NCBI RefSeq assembly: GCF_002879855.1
Contig: NZ_PNYB01000009.1
Location: 172,021-236,020 of the forward strand
DNA from: Trinickia soli
Lineage (GTDB): Bacteria > Pseudomonadota > Gammaproteobacteria > Burkholderiales > Burkholderiaceae
Length of the DNA: 64,000 nucleotides
Reading direction: 5' to 3'
In this document: positions 36,715-45,456 of the stretch, piece by piece
Layout: every line of letters begins with the position of its first letter
Position numbering within the stretch: the first letter of the stretch is position 1
Notes under the pieces: model-generated
Told to the model about the DNA's origin: nothing
The model's input: only the letters and a program-made list of their open reading frames with translations
Databases searched by the model: none
Program-made: the position numbers and the translations under genes

Positions 36715-39240
36715 ATGTCCACCGCCGTTCTCATTACCCGCGCGACATCCCGGCGCGTGGCCGGCCTCGCCGCGCTCGCGCTGGCTCCGCTGGTCTTCGC
36801 GGCGCACGCCGCCTTCGCGCAATCGGCCCCTTATCCGGCCCCCTCGCCGGCTGCGCAATCGGCCGACCCGCCAGGACGCGTCGCGCGCCTGAACTATATG
36901 GCGGGCGCGGTGACGATGGAGCCGGCTGGCGCGAGCGATTGGTCGTATGCGTCGGTCAACCGTCCGTTGACGACCGGCGACCAGCTTTGGAACGATGCGA
37001 ACGCGCGCTCGGAACTGCACATCGGATCGACGGCTGTTCGGCTGGGTTCTTCGACCAGCCTCGATGTCATGAACCTCGACGACACGAACGCCCAGTTGAA
37101 GGTGGCACAAGGCACGCTGTCGACGCGCGTGCGCTCGATGCCGGGCGGCTCGTCGTATGAGATCGATACGCCCAACGTTGCACTCGCCGTGACCCGCCCC
37201 GGAGATTATCGTGTCGATGTCGCGCCGGACGGCAGCACGACCACGGTCACGGTGCGCAGCGGCGCCCTCACCGCCTACGGCGATAACGGCCAAGTGCCCG
37301 TCGAAGCCGGTCAGCAGATCACGTTTGCGGGCACCGACCTGCAGGAAGCCTCCGTCGCGCAAGCGCCAGCGCCCGATCCGTTCGACGCGTGGGCTGCCAA
37401 TCGAGACGCCGCCGAGGATCGATCCGTCTCGGCGCGCTATGTCTCGCGCGACATCCCGGGCTACGAAGACCTCGATGCGAACGGCCGTTGGAGCGACGAT
37501 CCGCAGTACGGCGCCGTCTGGATTCCGAACCAGGAGCCGGTCGGTTGGGCGCCCTACCACGATGGACATTGGGCGTGGGTCGCGCCTTGGGGCTGGACCT
37601 GGGTCGACGATGCGCCATGGGGCTTCGCCCCGTACCACTACGGACGCTGGGCTTACGTGCGCTCGTCGTGGTGCTGGGTGCCGGGACCGCTCGTCGAGAG
37701 CGCACCGCCCGTGTATGCGCCGGCGCTCGTCGCTTTCGTCGGCGGCGGAGGCGGTGGGGGTGGCTGGAGCGTCAGCCTGGCGATCGGCGGCGCAGCCACG
37801 CCGGGGCTCGCCTGGTTCCCGCTCGGCCCCGGCGAGGCCTGGCATCCGGGATGGGGCGGTTGGAGCCCGCGCTACTACGAGCGCGTGAATCAGACGGTGA
37901 TCGTGAACAATAACGTCAACATCACCAACATCCATAACACCTACATCAACTATCACGCACCCGGCGCAGTCACGGCCGTGCCCGCCACGGCATTCGTGCA
38001 AGGCAAGCCGGTCGCCCACTTCGCGCAACACGTCGATCCGCGGCAGTGGGGCAACGTCCGGATCAATCCGGGCGCGGCAGGTGTCGCGCCCGTGCGCCAA
38101 AGCTTCGCATCGGGCTTGCGGCAGGCAAACTACCGTCCGCCGCGGACGGTGGTCGCGCGCCCGGTCGTCGCCACGCGTGCGCCGGCCATGCCGGCCGCCT
38201 ATCACGACGGCTTGGCCGCGCACCTGGCACAGGCGGGCGGTCGCGTACCGGGGGCCGGTGCGCCGGTGACTCGGCCCGCTGCGCCGTTCGCGGGCCGGGA
38301 CCAGCTCGCGCACGGCGCCACCGTGGCGCCGGTCGCCGCAGCCCATAACGTGCGCGTCGTCGATACCCATTCACCCGTCGTCACACCAATGCACGGCCCC
38401 GCTGCTCCGGCAAACGGCGGCCAGCATCTCGCCGCACCGGCCCAAGCCTCGGCTCAGCCCCGCGCGGAAGCGGGACGAGGACCGGGCGCCGGACAGCCGA
38501 TACAACATGGCCCCGGTGTCGACCAGCCGCAACGTGCGCCGCACGTGCAGGCCGCAATGGAGCGTGCGCAGCCGAATCACGGCGTGCCCCGTCCGCCAGC
38601 GGCAGCGGCAGCGGCCGGCGCTGCACCGGAGCACGGCGGGCAGACCGGCACGAGACCGGCGCCGGCTTGGACCCAGCCTCACGCGCCGGTTACCCAGCAA
38701 CATATGCAGCCGAACGAGCCGCGAGCGGTCGCGGGCCAGGTCAGCCCGGGAGCGGAACGCGGTCAGGCGATCCAACATGGCGAGCCGCAGACCATGCCGC
38801 AGTCTCAATTGCAGCGATCGCAGCAGCGGGAGCCGAGACCACAGATGCACGAACCATCCGCGCCCCGCCCGGAGCCGCGTCCACAGCCGCAACCGCAGCC
38901 TCGCTTCGAGCAGCCGCGTGCGCAACCGCAGCCGCAGTCTCACTTCGAACAACCGCGTCCGCAACCGCAACCGCAACCACAGCCGCAGCCTCACTTCGAA
39001 CAACCGCGCCCGCAACCGCAGCCGCAGCCTCACTTCGAACAACCGCGCCCGCAACCACAGCCGCAGCCCCACTTCGAACAGCCGCGTCCGCAGCCGCAAC
39101 CGCAGCCTCACTTCGAACAACCGCGCCCGCAGCCGCAACCGCAACCGCGGCCCGAGCCGGCCCCTCAGCAGCGCCCTCAGCACGAGCAGCAGCACGCTGC
39201 CGCGCCAGCGCTGCCTGGCAAGCAGCACCATCGAGGGTGA
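36715..39240 (+). CDS. Secreted FecR-domain / DUF6600 tryptophan-rich protein with QP-rich tail
   Basis: The 841-residue protein has a signal peptide (about residues 1 to 35, ending AAFAQS). A FecR-like domain (ARLNYMAGAVTMEP to AGQQITF, about residues 54 to 205) follows, then a tryptophan-rich DUF6600 block (about residues 250 to 330). Next comes a glycine-rich stretch and a very long Gln/Pro/His-rich tail with repeats of type PQPQPHFEQPR. It is probably exported to the periplasm or cell surface; its role is unknown. ATG 36715 is the start next to the signal peptide. Lengths of the tail may differ between strains. Confidence 0.85.
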   Translation: MSTAVLITRATSRRVAGLAALALAPLVFAAHAAFAQSAPYPAPSPAAQSADPPGRVARLNYMAGAVTMEPAGASDWSYASVNRPLTTGDQLWNDANARSELHIGSTAVRLGSSTSLDVMNLDDTNAQLKVAQGTLSTRVRSMPGGSSYEIDTPNVALAVTRPGDYRVDVAPDGSTTTVTVRSGALTAYGDNGQVPVEAGQQITFAGTDLQEASVAQAPAPDPFDAWAANRDAAEDRSVSARYVSRDIPGYEDLDANGRWSDDPQYGAVWIPNQEPVGWAPYHDGHWAWVAPWGWTWVDDAPWGFAPYHYGRWAYVRSSWCWVPGPLVESAPPVYAPALVAFVGGGGGGGGWSVSLAIGGAATPGLAWFPLGPGEAWHPGWGGWSPRYYERVNQTVIVNNNVNITNIHNTYINYHAPGAVTAVPATAFVQGKPVAHFAQHVDPRQWGNVRINPGAAGVAPVRQSFASGLRQANYRPPRTVVARPVVATRAPAMPAAYHDGLAAHLAQAGGRVPGAGAPVTRPAAPFAGRDQLAHGATVAPVAAAHNVRVVDTHSPVVTPMHGPAAPANGGQHLAAPAQASAQPRAEAGRGPGAGQPIQHGPGVDQPQRAPHVQAAMERAQPNHGVPRPPAAAAAAGAAPEHGGQTGTRPAPAWTQPHAPVTQQHMQPNEPRAVAGQVSPGAERGQAIQHGEPQTMPQSQLQRSQQREPRPQMHEPSAPRPEPRPQPQPQPRFEQPRAQPQPQSHFEQPRPQPQPQPQPQPHFEQPRPQPQPQPHFEQPRPQPQPQPHFEQPRPQPQPQPHFEQPRPQPQPQPRPEPAPQQRPQHEQQHAAAPALPGKQHHRG
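38880..39150 (+). repeat. FEQPR-type peptide repeats in the QP-rich tail
   Basis: Six [RH]FEQPR motifs occur, separated by PQPQP runs. The main unit is 13 residues (39 bases), PQPQPQPHFEQPR. The DNA is composed of CCGCAACCGCAG-type triplets. Confidence 0.9.
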
Positions 39241-39262
39241 TTGCGTAAGGTTAAAAATAACG

Positions 39263-39345
39263 AAGCCCGCGGTCCGCAACGCCGCGACGCGCAGGGGCAG
39301 GACGCTGGTCCAACCCGGCGCGCCGCGTGCGCGGCACGCGGGCTT
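39263..39345. terminator. Large GC-rich stem-loop between the W-rich gene and thyA
   Basis: A 9-base-pair stem (AAGCCCGCG at 39263..39271 with CGCGGGCTT at 39337..39345) encloses 65 bases, which contain an inner hairpin GCCGCG-TG-CGCGGC (39322..39335). It sits between converging genes and could terminate both transcripts. It could also be a small RNA. Confidence 0.5.
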
Positions 39346-39409
39346 TGCTGCAACTGTGGGCTAAGGCGCTCGCCGATAGAAGCGGCCGACTAAACGAGAC
39401 TAACCGGGA

Positions 39410-40381
39410 CTAAACGGCCATGGGCGCTGTCAACGGCTCATGATGCCGGTACCCGATCAGCGAAAAATCGGCCGGCTCCACAAGTTCGAGCCACTGGGGC
39501 GCGTACACGCCCGTGTCCGCATAGGCCGGCACGCGATCGGCGATCGCCAGCCGCGGGCTTTCGTACGGTTCGCGTTCGAGCTGCCGCTGGAGCATGTCCA
39601 GTTGATTTTCGTAGATGTGCGCATCGCCGATGAAGTAGGTGAACCAACGCGGCGTGTAACCAGTCAGCCGGCCGACGAGCGACAGCAACGCGGCGCCTTC
39701 GACGAGATTGAAGGGCGTGCCGAGTCCCACGTCATTGCTGCGAATGTAAAGACACAGCGAGATCTCGCGCCGCGCAGCGTTCGGCAAGAACTGATAGAGC
39801 AGATGGCAGGCTGGCAGCGCAATCTGATCGAGCAGCGCGGGATTCCAGCCGTGGAACAAAATGCGGCGGTCGCCCGGGTTGCTCATGATGGTGTCGAGGC
39901 ACTGGCGCAATTGATCGATCGCCTTGTACAACAGCACCTTTTGAACGCCCTCTTCCTCGAACTGCGTGACGATCCGGTAGCCCCGTTCTGCAGCGTCCGC
40001 CAGGCGTGCACCGGCCGACGCCTCGATGACTTTGTAGCCCGGCCACTTGCGCCACTGCACGCCGTAGACGTCGCCGAGATCGTCCGTACCTTCGCGGTAG
40101 GGATTGGCGAGCCACGCGCTGTTCTCGTTTGCGTTCGCGTCCCACACCTTGCATCCGAGCGCGCGAAAGTCAGCCGCGCTGCGCGACGCGCGCAGGAAGC
40201 CGATCATCTCGCCGATCGCGGACTTGAACGCGAGCTTTTTCGTGGTGACGGCGGGGAAACCTTCTTGCAAGTCGAAGCGCATCATCGCGCCCGGCATGGA
40301 GATCGTGCGGATGCCAGTGCGGTTTTCCTGCCAGCTTCCCGTGTCGAGAATAGTGCGGACGAGGTCGAGATATTGTTTCAT
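39410..40381 (-). CDS. thyA: Thymidylate synthase ThyA
   Basis: The 323-residue enzyme makes dTMP from dUMP and methylene-tetrahydrofolate. The catalytic cysteine is Cys192 in [10 protein letters not shown], and the folate and dUMP regions are [20 protein letters not shown] and [14 protein letters not shown]. The protein is about 60 residues longer than the 264-residue E. coli enzyme because of an insertion after [11 protein letters not shown] (about residues 117 to 155). That pattern occurs in other ThyA groups. The start at 40381 is family-consistent. thyA often neighbours folA, but here folA lies 10 kb away. Confidence 0.94.
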   Translation of the reverse strand: MKQYLDLVRTILDTGSWQENRTGIRTISMPGAMMRFDLQEGFPAVTTKKLAFKSAIGEMIGFLRASRSAADFRALGCKVWDANANENSAWLANPYREGTDDLGDVYGVQWRKWPGYKVIEASAGARLADAAERGYRIVTQFEEEGVQKVLLYKAIDQLRQCLDTIMSNPGDRRILFHGWNPALLDQIALPACHLLYQFLPNAARREISLCLYIRSNDVGLGTPFNLVEGAALLSLVGRLTGYTPRWFTYFIGDAHIYENQLDMLQRQLEREPYESPRLAIADRVPAYADTGVYAPQWLELVEPADFSLIGYRHHEPLTAPMAV

Positions 40382-40518
40382 GCGCGGGGATGTCCTTCGG
40401 CTCGATGCGCGCGGGCCGTCGCTCGATGACCGCGCAAACCTCGATTTTATCAAGCGCGGGGATTTTCGTTCGAACGGCACTTCGGCGGCGCTGTCGGCCT
40501 GCGGCGCAATCGCCCGCC

Positions 40519-41886
40519 TCAACCCGCCATGTGGCGGGCGCCGACGCCTGCTTCGGCTTCGTGATGGCGCATGCCATGCGCGCAGAGCAGGCGATAGAGG
40601 GTCACCCGCGAAACGCCGAGTTCCTGCGCCGCGTCGCCCAGGCGCCCCCGGTGGCGCAACAACGCCAATTCGATCGCGTGGCGCTCAGCCGCCTCCCGCG
40701 CCTGCGCGAGCGAGACGGGTGCGATCTCGACGTACTCGGCCAGTTCCAGATCGTGCGCAGTGATGAACCGCCCTTCCGACATCACGATTGCGCGACGGAT
40801 CCGGTTGATCAGTTCTCGCACGTTGCCGGGCCATGCGTAGTTGTAGAGCGCTGCGACGGCGTCGGCCGAAAAACCGCGCCGCCGCCGTGCGCCGTCCTTG
40901 CGAAAACGCTCGACCATGTGACGCGCCAGCAGTTCGATGTCCTTGCCACGTGCGCGCAATGGCGGCTCGTCGATCTGCAGCACGCAGAGCCGATGGTAAA
41001 GGTCCGCCCGAAAACTACCTTCCTGCATCGCGCGCTGCATATCGACGTGAGTCGCCGAAATCACGCGGACGTCGACGTCGATCGACTCCTGACCGCCGAG
41101 CCGCTCGATTTGCCCCTCCTGCAAAAACCGCAACAGACTCGCCTGGCTTTCGAGCGGCAGGTCGCCGATTTCATCGAGAAACAGTGTCCCGCCGTGAGCG
41201 GCCTCGATACGGCCGATCTTGCGGTGGCTCGCTCCCGTGAACGCACCCCGCTCGTAGCCGAACAACTCCGACTGCAGCAGGTGCGGCGGAATCGCACCGC
41301 AATTGATCGCGACGAACGGTTGCGCGCGGCGTGCCGAGCGTTCGTGAATGGCGACGGCGGTCAGCTCTTTTCCCGTTCCCGATTCGCCCGACACGAAAAC
41401 GGGAGCATCGGTACACGCCACCTTGCGAATCGCACGAAACAACGCGCGCATGGCGTCGCACGAGCCCACCATTTCACCCTCGCCCGGATCGCTTTCATCG
41501 GACGCGGCGAGCACGACCATCCCGTAGGCGTGCCCGACCGAATCGACGATGCGAGGCGCCTCATACGGCATCGTGACGTAGTCGTAGCAGTAGTCGCGCA
41601 CGAGCCTGCGCAAGGCGCTCTCTTGCAACTGACCTGGCGACGTGGCCGCGACCCAACCGACGTTTCCCAGCGTGAGGCACGGCTCGAGGGCCGCGATTTC
41701 TTGAGAATCGAATCGACTCGACAAGTCGAGCAAACCGCCGATGGCCGCATCGCTGCGCAACGCCCGGCGCGCATCGCGCGCACTCGCCGCTACCTCGACT
41801 TCCCAGCCGCGCGCGTTGAATTGCGCGCTCAATTGCGAATTTACGTCGCGGGTGACGTAAATCAATTGCCGACTTGCGGGTTCCAT
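40519..41886 (-). CDS. Sigma-54-dependent activator 1 (VpsR-like, Fis-type HTH)
   Basis: The 455-residue protein has an N-terminal receiver-like domain without the phospho-acceptor pattern (residues 1 to 125, VpsR-like). The AAA+ core has Walker A GESGTGKE (167 to 174), the sigma-54 contact loop GAFTGA (214 to 219) and Walker [13 protein letters not shown] (232 to 243). A C-terminal Fis-type helix-turn-helix ([19 protein letters not shown]) follows. The intact GAFTGA loop predicts true RpoN activation, unlike Vibrio VpsR, which works with sigma-70. It stands at the left edge of the amyloid-type cluster, transcribed away from it, next to thyA. The second copy at 48897 is a close paralogue. Confidence 0.93.
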   Translation of the reverse strand: MEPASRQLIYVTRDVNSQLSAQFNARGWEVEVAASARDARRALRSDAAIGGLLDLSSRFDSQEIAALEPCLTLGNVGWVAATSPGQLQESALRRLVRDYCYDYVTMPYEAPRIVDSVGHAYGMVVLAASDESDPGEGEMVGSCDAMRALFRAIRKVACTDAPVFVSGESGTGKELTAVAIHERSARRAQPFVAINCGAIPPHLLQSELFGYERGAFTGASHRKIGRIEAAHGGTLFLDEIGDLPLESQASLLRFLQEGQIERLGGQESIDVDVRVISATHVDMQRAMQEGSFRADLYHRLCVLQIDEPPLRARGKDIELLARHMVERFRKDGARRRRGFSADAVAALYNYAWPGNVRELINRIRRAIVMSEGRFITAHDLELAEYVEIAPVSLAQAREAAERHAIELALLRHRGRLGDAAQELGVSRVTLYRLLCAHGMRHHEAEAGVGARHMAG

Positions 41887-42215
41887 TGTTCAGACCTCTT
41901 ATTCATGAACATGAAGCAAGACGTCATACGCGGCATTGCGCCCACGCATGCTAATCCGGTTCTCCCAATGGCGCGAGAGCCCCGCCGCAGTCCATTGCCC
42001 AACCCCAAAGTCAACGCAACCGCAAATGCATTATTAATAACAATTGCCGTCTGTTCGGCCATTTTATCAACGTGAAACTGTTCTACAGCTTACTATACGA
42101 CCCGTTCAGCGGGCAGTCTGATTCGCCGGAAAAATTGAAACAAGGCGAGGACAGCGAGATAACACGCGGGTCTTCATCCATTCCGCAGTCCTCACTGAAT
42201 CACGCGCGCGTGGCG

Positions 42216-42244
42216 GTTTTGCGACATCGCATTTGTCGCAAAAC
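42216..42244 (+). promoter_or_regulatory. Inverted repeat 1, possible activator site
   Basis: GTTTTGCGACA and TGTCGCAAAAC pair perfectly over 11 bases with a seven-base centre. The centre lies about 136 bases before the -24 element, the normal distance for a sigma-54 enhancer. Confidence 0.75.
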
Positions 42245-42271
42245 ATTCGCCGACGATCCGATTCCGGCGCC

Positions 42272-42291
42272 CCGTTTCAACGCTGAAACGG
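42272..42291 (+). promoter_or_regulatory. Inverted repeat 2, possible activator site
   Basis: CCGTTTCA and TGAAACGG pair perfectly over eight bases around ACGC. It differs in sequence from repeat 1, so it may bind the other activator. Confidence 0.7.
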
Positions 42292-42364
42292 TTTTTGGCG
42301 TTCGAGCCATGATGGCCGACGTTCGTTCGACAAGAACCCAATCCCCACGCCATTTTCACGGCGA

Positions 42365-42380
42365 TGGCATGGCTTTCGCG
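42365..42380 (+). promoter_or_regulatory. Sigma-54 promoter candidate (-24/-12)
   Basis: TGGCATGGCTTTCGCG has the GG (42366..42367), ten bases, GC (42378..42379) layout. The predicted start is about 17 bases before ATG 42409, leaving space for the ACGGAGAG ribosome site. The -12 half reads TTTCGC instead of TTTTGC. Confidence 0.55.
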
Positions 42381-42408
42381 TTATGTGCCCGCACAACGGA
42401 GAGACGCC

Positions 42409-42795
42409 ATGCCACTCGTTCAGCTCATTTCCTTCCGCCCCTGCGCCGTCATCGCCGCGATCGCCATCGCGTTTGCGGCAGCCGCAGCGTCAGGTGACGT
42501 GCGAGCCGAAGCGCTCGATGCGCAGGCGCAGGAACAAACGCAGACGTCGGACATCAGCGCCACCACGAATGACGAAGCGAGCGCGCACGACGCCGTGGCA
42601 CTGAACGATCAGGTGTTGGCCAATCAGCGCGGCACAGGGCTCGGACTCATGACGGTGGCGGCGTCGGCTCAAACGCTTGCGGGCGCATCGTCGGTCACGC
42701 TGTGGGATGAAATCGCGCCGCCTGCGCCCATGCCCGTTCCCGTCGATGCGGCCCGCCTCGCCCAAAGCAACTCGGTCAGCTATTTCCGCAAATAA
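42409..42795 (+). CDS. Small exported protein, first gene of the Fap-like cluster
   Basis: The 128-residue protein has an N-terminal signal (about residues 1 to 33, ending DVRAE). It then has a Gln/Thr/Asp-rich spacer, a motif NDQVLANQRGTGLG (residues 66 to 79) and a Pro-rich end PPAPMPVPV. The motif D-x-V-L-x-x-Q-x-G-x-G recurs in the FapE-like protein at residues 50 to 60. The protein is in the position of fapA in Pseudomonas, which encodes a chaperone; the match is by position only. A GGAGAG ribosome site precedes the start. Confidence 0.8.
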   Translation: MPLVQLISFRPCAVIAAIAIAFAAAAASGDVRAEALDAQAQEQTQTSDISATTNDEASAHDAVALNDQVLANQRGTGLGLMTVAASAQTLAGASSVTLWDEIAPPAPMPVPVDAARLAQSNSVSYFRK

Positions 42796-42832
42796 CGCAA
42801 CGCAGTTCAGGCCCTTCGCCGGAGAACGACTC

Positions 42833-43336
42833 ATGTCCTTCAACGCTCTCGCCGCCATGCATCGCTTCGCGCTGTCGGCGCTCGTCCCGGGCCTCGCGAC
42901 CACGTTCGCGGCGATCGCCGCACCGGGCGCGCTCGCACAGAGCAGCGGCAACCCGGGCGACATCATCGTGGAGCGTCAGGTCATGCCGCGAGATGCATTC
43001 CATGCCGTTCCGCGCGACGAGAACCCGGTGGCCGTGCGGGCGACGACGTTCCCCGCGCCTGCGTTCGACGCCACGGTAGGCACGCTCGTATCGGACGCGG
43101 ACCTCACGCAGGCGCACGGCTCGCAAGGCGTCGAGCGTAACGGCGTGGGCGGTCTGGCAAGTCTGCAAGCGCTGACGAAAATTCTGGGCGGCTCCGCGAC
43201 CGGCAGCAACGTCGCGATGGGCCCCGGGGGCATCGCACAGTCGACGACAGGGATCGGCGGCACGATCACGACCTCGGTTACCGGTGCGCTCGCTCCGCTG
43301 ACCACCGGGATCGCCGGCCTGGGAGGACTCAAATGA
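42833..43336 (+). CDS. Small exported protein of the Fap-like cluster
   Basis: The 167-residue protein has an N-terminal signal (about residues 1 to 36, ending ALAQS). The remainder is low in charge and rich in Gly, Thr and Ala, ending GALAPLTTGIAGLGGLK. No amyloid repeat or catalytic motif is seen. It starts 37 bases after the first gene with a GGAG site and overlaps the next gene by four bases (ATGA), so it is in the operon. Function unknown; a role in assembly or surface attachment of the fibres is possible. Confidence 0.75.
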   Translation: MSFNALAAMHRFALSALVPGLATTFAAIAAPGALAQSSGNPGDIIVERQVMPRDAFHAVPRDENPVAVRATTFPAPAFDATVGTLVSDADLTQAHGSQGVERNGVGGLASLQALTKILGGSATGSNVAMGPGGIAQSTTGIGGTITTSVTGALAPLTTGIAGLGGLK

Positions 43337-43962
43337 ACAGGATCCTGCAGCGGCATCGGACGACAGTGGCCGTGGCGATCGCGGCCTGTTGCACCGCGCT
43401 CGCCGCCCCGTCGATGGCTTCGGCCCAAACGGCGCCCGTGGTCACCGGCCAAACGACGATTGCGACCGACGCGCTCGCTGGCGCCAAGGGCGTCGTGACC
43501 GTCAACGAAGCGGCGGGTCTCAACAACGCCCAGAGCAATCAAGCGGCGATCCTGCTCGCGCCGAATGGCATTGCCGATACGGGCGTCGCGCAAAGTGCCC
43601 AGGCGAGCGCTCGCGTGCCGAGCGCGCAGGCGAGCATCGAGAGCGGGGCCTTATCGAACGTGTCCGGCGTAGTGATGCTGAATCAAGCGGCGGGCGCGGC
43701 CAATCTCCAACGCAACAGCGTCGTGCTCGGCGCTGCGGCGACAGGAGTGGAGAGCGTCGCGGACAGCGTTCTGTCCGCGGCGGCTCCCCAGCAGGGACGT
43801 GTGGATGTATCGGCGATGGCTCAGGGCGAGCGCGCGGTGCGCATCGGCAACGATGTGCTCAAGAACGCAAGCGGCATCGCGCAAATCAACCAGACGGCCG
43901 GCGCCGGTAATGCAACGGCGAACAGTTTCGTGCTCCGTCCCCCGGCGGGCACTTTTTTCTAA
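43333..43962 (+). CDS. FapB-like amyloid repeat protein
   Basis: The 209-residue exported protein (signal to about residue 32, ASAQT) has three diverged repeats, about residues 47 to 74, 105 to 132 and 173 to 201. Each contains [AVK]-[SK]-G-x-x-x-[LIV]-N-[QE]-x-A-G-x-x-N followed by Asn. The best match is GALSNVSGVVMLNQAAGAANL. The pattern is close to Fap fibre subunits of Pseudomonas. Being short and before the larger repeat protein, it fits the minor or nucleator role of FapB; that role is inference from order and size. The start overlaps the preceding gene by four bases. Confidence 0.8.
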   Translation: MNRILQRHRTTVAVAIAACCTALAAPSMASAQTAPVVTGQTTIATDALAGAKGVVTVNEAAGLNNAQSNQAAILLAPNGIADTGVAQSAQASARVPSAQASIESGALSNVSGVVMLNQAAGAANLQRNSVVLGAAATGVESVADSVLSAAAPQQGRVDVSAMAQGERAVRIGNDVLKNASGIAQINQTAGAGNATANSFVLRPPAGTFF

Positions 43963-43992
43963 CGCAGTACCTTTTCTCATCGGAGCGTCACC

Positions 43993-45396
43993 ATGAAGCG
44001 CACCCTCATCGCCGCGGCAGTCCTGGCAGCCGCATCGGGCACCACATTCGCCCAGAGCAATAGCAAGGATCCGTACATCTTCAACGCGACGAGCGTCACG
44101 GAGAACCTCGGCATCAACGGCTTCGTGCGGCTGTTCGGCTGCGTGACCGTATCGAGCACGGTCGGCGCTGTCGTCAACAACAGCCAGGCCGTGAGGGCGA
44201 ACGCTACGCTGGATCCGACAGCCCAAAGCTACAAGATGGGCGCAGTCACGACGACGTTCAACAACAACTACCGCTCAGTGATGGGCAGCGGCTATTCCAA
44301 GGGTTCCAGCACCAGCAGCGAATCGGCCTCGGCGGGGTTTGCGCAGGCGTTCCAGGAATCGTCGGCGTATGCGTACACGAATCAGAGCAGCGCCACCTCG
44401 GGCGGCGGCTATCAGTACAGCAACCAGCGCTCAAGCAGCTCGAGCAGCGAATCGCACAACTCGCAGGACGCCAGCGCCACGTTGACCGCCAACGGCTCCG
44501 CGAGCCTGAACTACAGCTACTCGCATCACCATCACCACGGCTCCGGTTCGGGTAGCGCAAGCGTGAGCGGCAATATCAGCGCCAATGGGTTCGAGGCGAC
44601 CGCCGCCGACAAGTATTCGTCGCAAAGTCAGAAGAGCGCCAACCAGGGTTCGGGACAGGGCTCCGTATGGCAGTACCACGCGGATCAGGGCTCGGGCAGC
44701 CAGGCGTTCGCCGAACAATCTTCGGGCGGCGTGGCCTGGAGCAAGACGCATAGCAAGACCCATGATGCTTCCTGGTCGTTCGGCGAATCGGTCGATTCGA
44801 CGAACGTGACGGTGACGGGTTCGGTGACCGACTACACCAACACGCAAAAGCCTGGCGATCTGACGGCCACGACGGGCGCGGGCGCCGGCAACGGCTCCGC
44901 GGGCAACATCGGCATCAACGTGGCGGAAGGCGTCGACAACGCCCAAAGCAACGATGCCTCGCTGGCCTCGGTCGATACGGGCAATGTGTTCGGCAACGCA
45001 CAGATCTTCAGCTCGCAATCGTCGGGCGGCACGGCGACGGTCAACAACTTCATGCTCAACGCTTCGCTCGGCGATGGCTCGCTCAGCAACGTATCGGGCA
45101 ATTTGGGCGTGAACATCGCTGCGGGTGTGGCCAACGTGCAGAACAACAGCCTCGCGGCGTCGACGACGAACCTGAAAGACGGTGCGGCGCCGCTCGCTGT
45201 CGCCATGGTCGCCACCGACGACAACAGTCAATCGGCGTCGCTCTCGTTCCAAGGCTCGATCAGCGGCACCGCGATGATCGGCGCCGGCGCGCTGCAAAAC
45301 TCCACGGGCAACATCGGCGTGAACATCGCCGGTGGTGCGGGGAACCTGCAGCACAACGGCCTCGCCATCGCTGCGACGAATATCACGGGCCATTGA
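43993..45396 (+). CDS. FapC-like major amyloid subunit candidate
   Basis: The 467-residue exported protein has a signal to about residue 20 (TTFAQ). A long Ser/Gly/Gln/Asn-rich region (about 95 to 260) includes five consecutive histidines (178 to 182) and a serine run (147 to 152). Three repeats follow: about 303 to 325 (GNIGINVAEGVDNAQSN), 363 to 390 (GNLGVNIAAGVANVQNN) and 432 to 461 (GNIGVNIAGGAGNLQHN). The repeats resemble Fap major subunits. Only one cysteine is visible (Cys50); the CxxC of Pseudomonas FapC is missing. It probably forms extracellular fibres. It follows the FapB-like gene by 30 bases. Confidence 0.82.
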   Translation: MKRTLIAAAVLAAASGTTFAQSNSKDPYIFNATSVTENLGINGFVRLFGCVTVSSTVGAVVNNSQAVRANATLDPTAQSYKMGAVTTTFNNNYRSVMGSGYSKGSSTSSESASAGFAQAFQESSAYAYTNQSSATSGGGYQYSNQRSSSSSSESHNSQDASATLTANGSASLNYSYSHHHHHGSGSGSASVSGNISANGFEATAADKYSSQSQKSANQGSGQGSVWQYHADQGSGSQAFAEQSSGGVAWSKTHSKTHDASWSFGESVDSTNVTVTGSVTDYTNTQKPGDLTATTGAGAGNGSAGNIGINVAEGVDNAQSNDASLASVDTGNVFGNAQIFSSQSSGGTATVNNFMLNASLGDGSLSNVSGNLGVNIAAGVANVQNNSLAASTTNLKDGAAPLAVAMVATDDNSQSASLSFQGSISGTAMIGAGALQNSTGNIGVNIAGGAGNLQHNGLAIAATNITGH

Positions 45397-45406
45397 GCGT
45401 CGTCTT

Positions 45407-45441
45407 CGACGGCTGGCCGGTCGCTCACGGCCAGTTCGTCG
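45407..45441 (+). promoter_or_regulatory. Intercistronic hairpin 1 after the FapC-like gene
   Basis: CTGGCCG (45413..45419) pairs with CGGCCAG (45428..45434), and CGACG (45407..45411) pairs with CGTCG (45437..45441) outside it. The structure begins 11 bases after the amyloid gene stop. There is no T run, so it is more likely a processing or stabilising element than a terminator. Confidence 0.65.
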
Positions 45442-45456
45442 TCGATAAGAGCGCTC

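Larger units (their letters stand above)
41887..42408 (+). promoter_or_regulatory. Regulatory region of the amyloid-type operon and divergent activator gene
   Basis: These 522 bases lie between the divergent sigma-54 activator and the first exported gene. They are AT-rich around 42020..42075 and carry two inverted repeats (42216..42244 and 42272..42291) and a -24/-12-like element (42365..42380). No gene was found; an open frame at 42072 overlaps the first exported gene and looks spurious. Confidence 0.75.

Noticed and set aside
42072..42497. 141-codon plus-strand frame in the upstream region of the amyloid-type operon
   Set aside because: It overlaps the first exported gene in another frame, ends in an arginine-rich shadow and crosses both inverted repeats and the promoter candidate; no signal supports it.
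43333..45396. Curli (CsgA/CsgB) as the identity of the repeat proteins
   Set aside because: Curlin repeats follow S-x5-Q-x-G-x-x-N-x-A-x3-Q, whereas these show G-N-x-G-x-N-x-A-x-G-x-x-N, and there is no csgEFG-type gene nearby.
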